Assembly (NCBI RefSeq): GCF_020740795.1
Contig: NC_067283.1
Location: forward strand, 2,383,659 to 2,447,658
Source of the DNA: Apus apus
Lineage: Eukaryota; Chordata; Aves; Apodiformes; Apodidae
Length of the DNA: 64,000 bases
Direction of reading: 5' to 3'
The position numbers and the translations under genes were made by a program. Each line of letters opens with the position of its first letter. Position 1 is the first letter of the stretch. The notes beneath the pieces are model-generated. The model saw nothing but the letters and a program-made list of their open reading frames with translations. It searched no databases and was not told where the DNA came from. This document shows, piece after piece, positions 53,701 to 62,700 of the stretch.

Positions 53701-56700
53701 CTCCAAGAAGGACACTGAGGTGCTGGACCATATCCAGAAAAGGGCAATGGAACTGGGGAAGGGGCTGGAGCAGGGTCTGACCAGAAGCAGCTGAGGGAAA
53801 TAGGGGTGTTCAGCCTGGAGAACAGAAGGCTGAGGGAAGACTTGCCTGAGAGGAGGTTGGAGCAAGGGGAGGAGTCAGTCTCTTTTCCTTGGTAAGGAGT
53901 GACAGAACAAGAGCAAACAGCCTGAAGTTGTGCCAGGGGGGGTTAGGTATAGATATTAGGATAAACTTCTTCCTCAAGAGGGTTTTCAGGCCCTGACACA
54001 GGCTGCCCAGGACAGTGATGGAATCACCATCCCTGGACAGATTTCCAAGCCATGTAGATATGGTGCTGAGGGACATGGTTTAATGGTGGCCTTGGCAGTG
54101 CTGGGTTAATGGTTGGAACTGATGATCTTCAAGGTCTTTTCCAACCAAAACAACTGGATGATTCTATATAGCTGTAGGCAGACCATGAGGACTAGGGCAT
54201 AGCCATGCCCCTGGGCAGTTTCTTTTAGTCAGTCAGGTGGGGAAGTCAACAAAAAAACCCCACACCATAGCAAGCAAGTAATGAGAGCAACCTGCCAGGC
54301 TGTGCATGCCAGAGCTCAGCAGATGGGCACTCCTCTGTAACATGAGCACTTGGTGATCCTGCAGCCCCACCAACGGCCCCCCCAGCCAAGCCTCCAAGGG
54401 GTCAGTGAGCACCAGTGCACTCCTGCACACGCTGTAGCAACGCACAGCACACTCCCACAGGCAGAGCTGGGGAAGCTGTCACCTACAGCTGATTGATGAC
54501 AGCAGGGAATATAAATAAGGTCTTTGTGGAGGTGAAAGCTAAAGGGTAATAACTTGCCCTGGCTGAAAGTTAGAACAGGTATTCTTGAAGACATGGGTGA
54601 GTCTGTCTTGCTAGGTGTTCATCTGGCAGCGCTGATGCTTTTGGAGCAGAGTCATCACCAGCTTTCCTTTTGGGAAGAAGCTAGGAGGTGCTTGAGATAC
54701 AGAAGCAGGAAACTCAGTGTCAAGCCATGGGCTCTGTGCATCAAAGGTTTTTCAGCTCAGAGACAGCTCCAGGGAGACCTGAGAGCACCTTCTAGTGCCT
54801 GAAGGGGCTGCAGGAGAGCTGAGGATGGACCTTTTAACAAGGTTATGGAGTGATGGGATGAGGGGGAATGGTTTCAAGCTGAAAGAGGGGAGATTGAGGT
54901 AACATATCAGGAAGAAATTCTTTAGTGTGAGGGTGGTGAGACACTAGCCCAGGTTTCCCAGAGAATGTGTGGGTGTTCCATCACTGGAAATGTTCAAAGC
55001 CAGGTTGGATGGGGCTTGGAGCAACCTGGTCTAGTGAGAGGTGTCCCTGCCATGCAGTGGGGTTGGAACCAGATGATCTTGAAGGTGCCTTCCAACCCAA
55101 ACTGTTCTGTGATTCTACAGACTTAGCAGTCTGGCACACCTACCTGTATGTTACACATGAAGGCATCACTCAGGGGTCAGACTCAAGACATACTCTTGTG
55201 TATGGAAGGAAAGGAAACTTCATTTTGCTGGACTCAAACAATGGAGGAAAAAAATGAGTAGACCAAGAGGAGATGGAAGCTAATTCTTCTGCTTCATAGC
55301 TGACCCCTTCCAAAAAAAACTTGGTGTTGGAAGCAACAGTTGGTTGACCCTACTTTCTCTGGGAGACTGCTCAACAATTTGGAGAAGCTCAACAGCAGAC
55401 CACAGCTCTGGCTAAACTTTAGCCCATTTAGTCCCAGCCAGACAGGGCCACTTGACAGGTCTTTAAGTAAACCTCAGGTATTCTATAGTCATCTTGGTAC
55501 TTCAGTCACATAGAATCACAGAATGGTTTGGGTTGGAAGGGACCTTAAAGACCATCTAGTTCCAACCCCCTGCATGGGCAGGGACACCTCCCACCAGCCC
55601 AGGCTGCTCCAAGTCCCATCCAACCTGCCCTTTGACACTGCCAGGGATGGGGCAGCCAGAACATCTAGGGGAAAATCAGATGTTGCTGCACAGCACAAGC
55701 AGCCACCTCCTGCACAGTAAACAGCCAGTTATGCTGCTTCAGTCTCTGGAAGACTCAGAACAGTTTTTCCAAGAACGGAAACTTTTGCTGCAACTGTGAA
55801 ACTCGTCCACCCAGTGCTCAGCAAATGCAGAAGTCAACACAAGCTAGCTTTCCCAAAACTCCAAGCATCTGGCCACCTAATTAATACTAAATTAATAATC
55901 TAGGCCAAATGAACCCACTCCTAAAATTCATGCCAACTCCCATACAGCCTGACATCACGTCAACATGCACTGCACACTCCACACTGCCTTCCAAGCCAGC
56001 ACAGACTCAGCATTCATGTCAAATACTGTTGAGTTTGCATGTTCTACAGTGGATGCATAGAAGAGCTGTGTTGCTCTGTGTTCTTTCCAAAAAGAAGAGT
56101 TCAAGTTTTTTCAACCTATCATTTCCCCTTCCTCCCCCAAATAATCCTTCAACAACTGAATTAACTAAATACTCCCCACACCTTAGAAGAATGATTTAAG
56201 GTCACAAGAAGACTGGAAGACCACACAGCACATGCAGGAGCTGTTGGATCCATTTGAAATAGGGTTCTCTGCAACAGCTAAGGAAAAAACAGCCAGATTT
56301 TTGTATCAGCCAAAGCAAATCCAGTAACTGCTATGTTTATCCATGTAGTCAAAATACTCCCTGTTCCACTTAGCACAGTGCAAACATGCATTACAATAAA
56401 ATGTAAAGCTTACTGAGCTGATAAACTTCATAAGTGTATTTTATGACAGTATCTGAAGAGATAAGGCTCATTAGCACTTACAGCCATGCTCGGAGGGAAC
56501 CTTAAAAAGCTTGGTTTAAAACAGGGGAAAAGAGGAAAAACTTGAGACTAGACAACCAAAACACAGCTTCTAAATCCATTCCACCCAGAATCATAGTCAT
56601 TTCTAGCTCCTGCTCAAATTGACCTGAGCTGGCTCCCCACCTTTAGGCTTGGCAAGTTAGGAGAACATACCCTACCTGCAGCCAGATCATGTGCTGGTCC

Positions 56701-59700
56701 AGGACCTGCAGCACCAATCTCCCTGCAACCACGTTCTGCAGGAGAAGCAGTAGCCTCCCATCAGCATTTAACAGTGGAAGCAACAGGCTCTCTGCTTGAT
56801 GGTTGCTAAGATTGAGAAACCAATTGCATTAACATGCTACAAGCCACCAGGGAGCTTTTTTTGGCTGCACAGAGAAAGGCTGCTTCGTTATGGAGGGAAG
56901 CCAGCAGCTCAGCATGTCTGCAGTCTGGGAAGCCAGGTACATGAGATTTCTTGGATTGCTTCAACACACACCCTCAGTGAAGCACTGGGAAGCTGGCAGG
57001 TTGCTACCTGGGCCATCAGGGTACTAAGGCTTTTAGTGTGACTAAAGTGCCATCCCACCCAAGCATGGTTTCTCCAGGAGGCAGTTGTGACTGCATGGTT
57101 AGGGCATAGAGAGACCTTTCACATACACCAGATGAAGATGTTTGAATGCATTGACCCTTGTCTCAAATGTCTCAGGCAGTAAACATAAGAATGAGTTGTC
57201 CCACATGTATGCTAGAGCACTCAAGCAACCAGAAAACTCAAGCCCTGAAGATGCCACATTGCTCCATGAACCTGGAGCAGAGGATGCACATGGGGCTTCT
57301 GGCAGAAGTTTACATCTCTGGTAGTCTCATACCATGTTCAAAACAGTCTCTTCCATGGAGATATACCAATGTAGCTTCTCCTCAGTCTCAAAAAATCTTC
57401 AAAACCTCCTTCCAACCTAAGTCCCTCTTAGAAAGCAGCTATGCACAGGTGACATAAGAGGCAGACAGAGCAGGCAAGTGTAGACTTCACCTATTCTGAA
57501 CTGAGTTTAAGGTCCTACCACCCCTGTGCATCTCTGCATCACAAATTGCCTCATGCAGAGGAAACATTGGTGATGCTCACTGGTCCAGTAACTCCTCTTG
57601 CTGGTCAGACTCCTCCACGAATACAGATGACATAGCTCAGTGTTTTATGGCTTGGCTTTTCCAAAAAAAAAAATCTCAAGGAGCCTTTAAAAATCATCTT
57701 TTCACCTAGGGAAACACCAGGAATAAAACCACTGTCAGCATCTCCCTAAATGAAGGCAATGGAGCATCCCTGGGACAGGAACATCTCCAGGAGGCAATTA
57801 CACCAAGTCTGCAAGCACAGTGGATTAAGCAAACAGGAAAAAAAAAAATGAAGAAAGCAGCAAAGACTGACAAAACCCAGTCTGATTAGAAAGATTCAAA
57901 CTAAGATGCACCACACCAGGTTCTCTGTGCAATCTTCCAGACTTCCCACTTAACCCTCCCCCTTCCCAATCCCACAATCTAATTCAATTACCCACCACTG
58001 AATAAGCCTTAAGGCGATTCTCATTACCCCTTGATAAAGCACAAGGCCTTTAATTATTAAACACTCATGGGCTTTTTGTGTTTGGGTTGTGGGGCTGGAC
58101 TCCCTTTTATTGTTGTTAGCAGCTTCCAGAAAGCAAGTTAATCATTGACCAAGCCTTTCACCAGGAGACCAGAGTCCCATAGACTCCTGGGCTCTAGTTC
58201 TGCATCACCAGTCACACTAAAAAAAAGTCACTGGCCTCCTCCTGCTTTCCCAAGTATCACTTAATATTCTCCTAATGAGCCATCTTCTCCCCCTGAGGAG
58301 TCATCTGCAGCACTGGTGACCCTGGCCAAGAAAACATGCAGTATTTGGTGACCATTGTATGCAGCCACTGTGTCCATTAACCAGTTGAGTTCAGAGATGG
58401 CCTCAATGTCTTTCTAAGAAAGGGAAACTGAGGCACAAGGTAGTGGTCCCTGAGTTTCAAGCAACATGGCCAATCCAGTACATGAGTCCAAGATTCACTA
58501 ATCCATGTCTGAATAAACATTGTTCCATCCTCTGATCATAGTGCAGATGAAGGAAGCTTTCAGATACTTCCCACTCTACTCTGGGACTGAACTGGTTCCC
58601 CAGGGCTGATGATGGAAGTCTGGTGGACTGTAGTTGCATACAATTATTTTTCCAAATGTTCCTGTGTTTGTCACCACCCTTACGGCGCTTCATCAGTTCC
58701 AGTGCCACCTTCAAGCATCAACAATGTAAGGGCTTCTTCTGGCCATGAGGTTCCCATTTGCAAAGGGATGGAGGTTAAACACAGCTTTCAATTGACCCAG
58801 AGAGGCCAACTTTGGGAGAGAAACCAGTCAGGACTCAGACAGATCAGTCTCTACGTGACAATTCACCCAGTTCAAAAGGAACAGGGGAAAAAAAAGTCAG
58901 GCACACCCTTCCTATTCCCAAGAAAACCAGAAATCCAGCACCTTAAAACCAGCATCACCACCTAGAAAAAGCAGACCACCACAGGGTGGGATGGCAAAGC
59001 CACCCTCCCAGCCCCAGGAGCTGCCTCCTTACACTCCAGCTGTGTTTGCCTGCGTGCCACATTCCTCCCTCACCACCCGAGTCCAGGTTTTGTTTTTTTG
59101 GGTTGTGCTGACAACCAGCTGCTCCATCTCACACACGCCAGAGACGACTGGCCTGTCTGGAAAGCCAACACACTGTGGCCTGGCTATGCAGCAGCTTCCT
59201 GAGGAGTTCACACGCCTTCAGCCGGAGCTGCAAATGCCAGTGTGTGGCCCCACACTACCATCAAGTGACAGGTACAGAAATTCTTGATAGGCATGAGCTG
59301 TGTTAGTACCTACAGTAGCCCACAGGCTGTAAAAAAAAAAAACAACAAGCAGCAAAGCCTGCCAGCACCAGTGGGCTTCCTTCTATTGGAGAGGACACTC
59401 AGGTTGGTGCCACAGTTCAGAAACTCATCCTAACTCACAGCACCCTTAAGAGCCTACCTCATCAGGGTGGTCACAACCCCTGAATATATCTTCAAGTCCA
59501 GTATTCAGATCTTTCCTTAACAACTTCAGCAGAATCACACCCTGAGTTGCAGGGCATGTAATACTTCTACCCCAGCAGCAGGGTACCTATTCTGCACCTG
59601 CCAACAGGAATAAAAATATATTGCACTTCCCACACCAGAGAAACCTCACCATGCAGCAAGGAACCTGCTCTCACCAGCAAAGTGTTGGTAAATTAGGGCA

Positions 59701-62700
59701 AGCTATGCTTCCCTTCCCTCCCTCTCCCCCACTCAAGTATTTAAGGGTTCCTGTTGCCTGCGTGCAGTGTAGGGATCAGTTACATTTATGAAGAACATTG
59801 CAATCTGTCAATACAAACACTATGTAAGCATGAAGCACTTGTAACATTACTACTGTCTTGACAAGTGTTTGCAGAGGGAGCAGAGCTGCTCGGCTCCTGG
59901 AGGAAAGCAGAGCAAGCTTCAACCTGCAGAAGCCAACATTTCTTCCAGCAAGGAAAAAAAAAAAAAGGAGGGGTGCAGCAAAACCAAGTCAGACTATAAA
60001 TCAGAACACCCAGAAATAAATAGAGGGTGTTTGATTTATGGGCTGGACAGGTTGCAACCTTGGATCCTCCAGGCAGCTCAGGAAAACAGCAAGCTCCTAT
60101 GGGCCAGTTTGCCTTCCCGCAAGCACCAAGGCACTGCAGGACTGAAGTTAATCACCCCAGCATGGCTAATCTTGTCATCTGCCACTTCCAAAGCCCAGTA
60201 GTGCAAGACCCAACAACTCCCAGATGCCACTATGGCATTTCCACCACCCCAAAGTCACATTTCAGAGGAAAGGGAGGGAGGGGAGATACCCACACCCAAA
60301 GTTTCTAAGGCACAAGAAAAGCAGAGAAGTGAAATGCAATGCTTTCTCAGGGATCCCAGCAGTCTGGGGCTGCTCCAAACTACCCCCATCAGCCAGTTGT
60401 AATATGGTGAAAATTAGTTTTCAGACAGCCCAGCTGCAGAGGCTGAACATAAAAAGCAGGCTCACTTTCAGAGCAGCCAGTGCATCGCAACAAGCCCGTC
60501 TCGGCTGCCGCTGATCTGAAGGCAATGCCTCCCCCTCTGGTGTAGACTCAGCCAGCAACAGTCTCCCATACACACTCCTACCCTGAAACACCCCTCAGCA
60601 TCAGGCATCCTGCTGCATAACTGAACAAGCCATCAGGTCCTGCTCAGTCTTGCGGGCAGGCTTTCTCCTCCATGGCATCAAGAGTTCTCATATCAGGCAA
60701 GGCTTAGGAACTGTAGCATCACCACATCCCTCTCAGCTGCTTTGCAGTAATTTAGGCTAACAAACCCCACCCTGAGCTGGAGTCCCCTATAGGGACTCCA
60801 CTCTGCTCACAGCTGCACATCAGCATCACTTCAGGTCCTGCCTTTGCTCTTAGATCAGCTTCAGATCAAGCGGGCACCTGTTTCTCTCCTGCACCAGGGA
60901 GGTCAGCAACACCCAGGGAGCAGCACTGAGGCTGCCAGTGCAACCCTGTGCAAGGGACAAGCCTGTCCCTCCCTTCACCCCAGACAGTGAACTTACCTGA
61001 GGCACCTGTTCTAACCAGGCAGCCTGAAGATGGAACAAGACAGTAGCAAGTGCCCCATCTGCACCAACACTTTCTCTCACATACACCAAAGCTACTTCCA
61101 AAGTGCATTTATCATTTTTTGGCTGCTTGCACAACCCTCTAAGACACCAGAGAAGCAGCAGCCTCCAACCATGGCCTTCCCACCCCAGCATCTGCCCTCC
61201 CCCTCACTAGCTGCCCCTGTGGGGCAGACACAGACATAACTACATGCTGACACAATCTTGTTATCATGTAACCATGCCTGATTCCTGTCCCCCAAGCACT
61301 AATTCCCCGCCAGGCCACACATTTGGAGACACTGAATTCTTTCCCTGAAATAAGACAGTGGGGATGGGGTGGAAAGGATCATCCACAGCTGTCCCTATCC
61401 CCCACCAGACTGCAGAACAGAGCAGCTAAGCTGCAGCTACAAGTGTGACATCTGTTCAACACAGCCACCTGCTGTGCTCTGTGCCCCACCACCTCCTCCA
61501 ACAGGGATGGTAGCACCTGGAGCAGAGGGTCTATCTAGCAGGACACCAAAAGGTGTCATGGGGGCTTTGATGACAGCTGGGAAGGAGTGTCCCTTCCCCT
61601 GCATAGAAAGGGTGCTGCATTAACTGAGACAACTTTGTTTCAGCTCAGGGTGATGGATCCAGGTTTAGGAAAAATGTATATTAGAATCCAGATGTGCTTC
61701 CTTACCTGGAGGATTTCATTCACACATGCATCTAACTTTCAAGCCATAGCAAGAAGAACTAATACCAGCCTTCACAAGGCACTTGCAGAGGCACCAACAG
61801 CTCTGCAGGAACAAAATCTTACCTGGTAAAAGCTGGTTGTTTCTCTCCCAACACACAAGTCTGCAGCAAGGAGGGCTCGGCTCTTCCACACACACTTGTT
61901 AGATCACATATCATTGAGGATTAGCAGGGACCCTGGACCTCACCACTGACTATAGCCTGGTGTCCCAGCAGCTCAGCAAGTGCAATCTGTGCCTTAGGCT
62001 TCTCAGAAGAATAAAGAGGAGATTAGCAGCAGATGCTGCTGCTTCTCTGTGGCTCTAATCAGCAAGCAGAATGCTTTGCATAAGCAAACTTCACTGCACA
62101 CTGCAGTAGCCCTGGAGCACTTGGAGCAGACATCTGGCTGGGTGCACATCTGGCAGCATCTCCTCTCCCCCTCCTTATTGCCAGTCCCAAATCAGAAACA
62201 GCAGCCATACTGAGACAGAGGGAATAACCCAAAGTGGTCAGGACAGACCTAGCAGCACACTTCCCGCAGCTCAACATGTTCACTATGAAATTAAAATCTA
62301 CACCAGCCACACGAGGCCAGAAGAGAAATCCCAGAAGTAAGAGACTGGAATGAGTTACCTGCCGCACTACAGCAGATACCAGCACCACCTGGATTAACAG
62401 GAAAGTTACAACCCAGCCCCTTACAAGCCCTGTCAGTCCCTGAGGCACAGTACAACTACACAGTGCTGGTGGTCTTCAGCAGACACATGACCTACAGGCT
62501 CAGCAGAGTGTAATGCTGCAGAAGAGGGCTTTTCCCAAAAACATGCACACGGACAACAGGCTGTTTCCTCAGAAATTCAGCCCCAGCAGCAGGAAGTCAA
62601 ATGGTTCTTGAGTTGGAAACAGAAGATGTAAGTAGCACTGTTTGGAAAACTTTGCCAGACCACAAGCAATGGACAAGCCTCAACACCAGGATTTGTTTTA

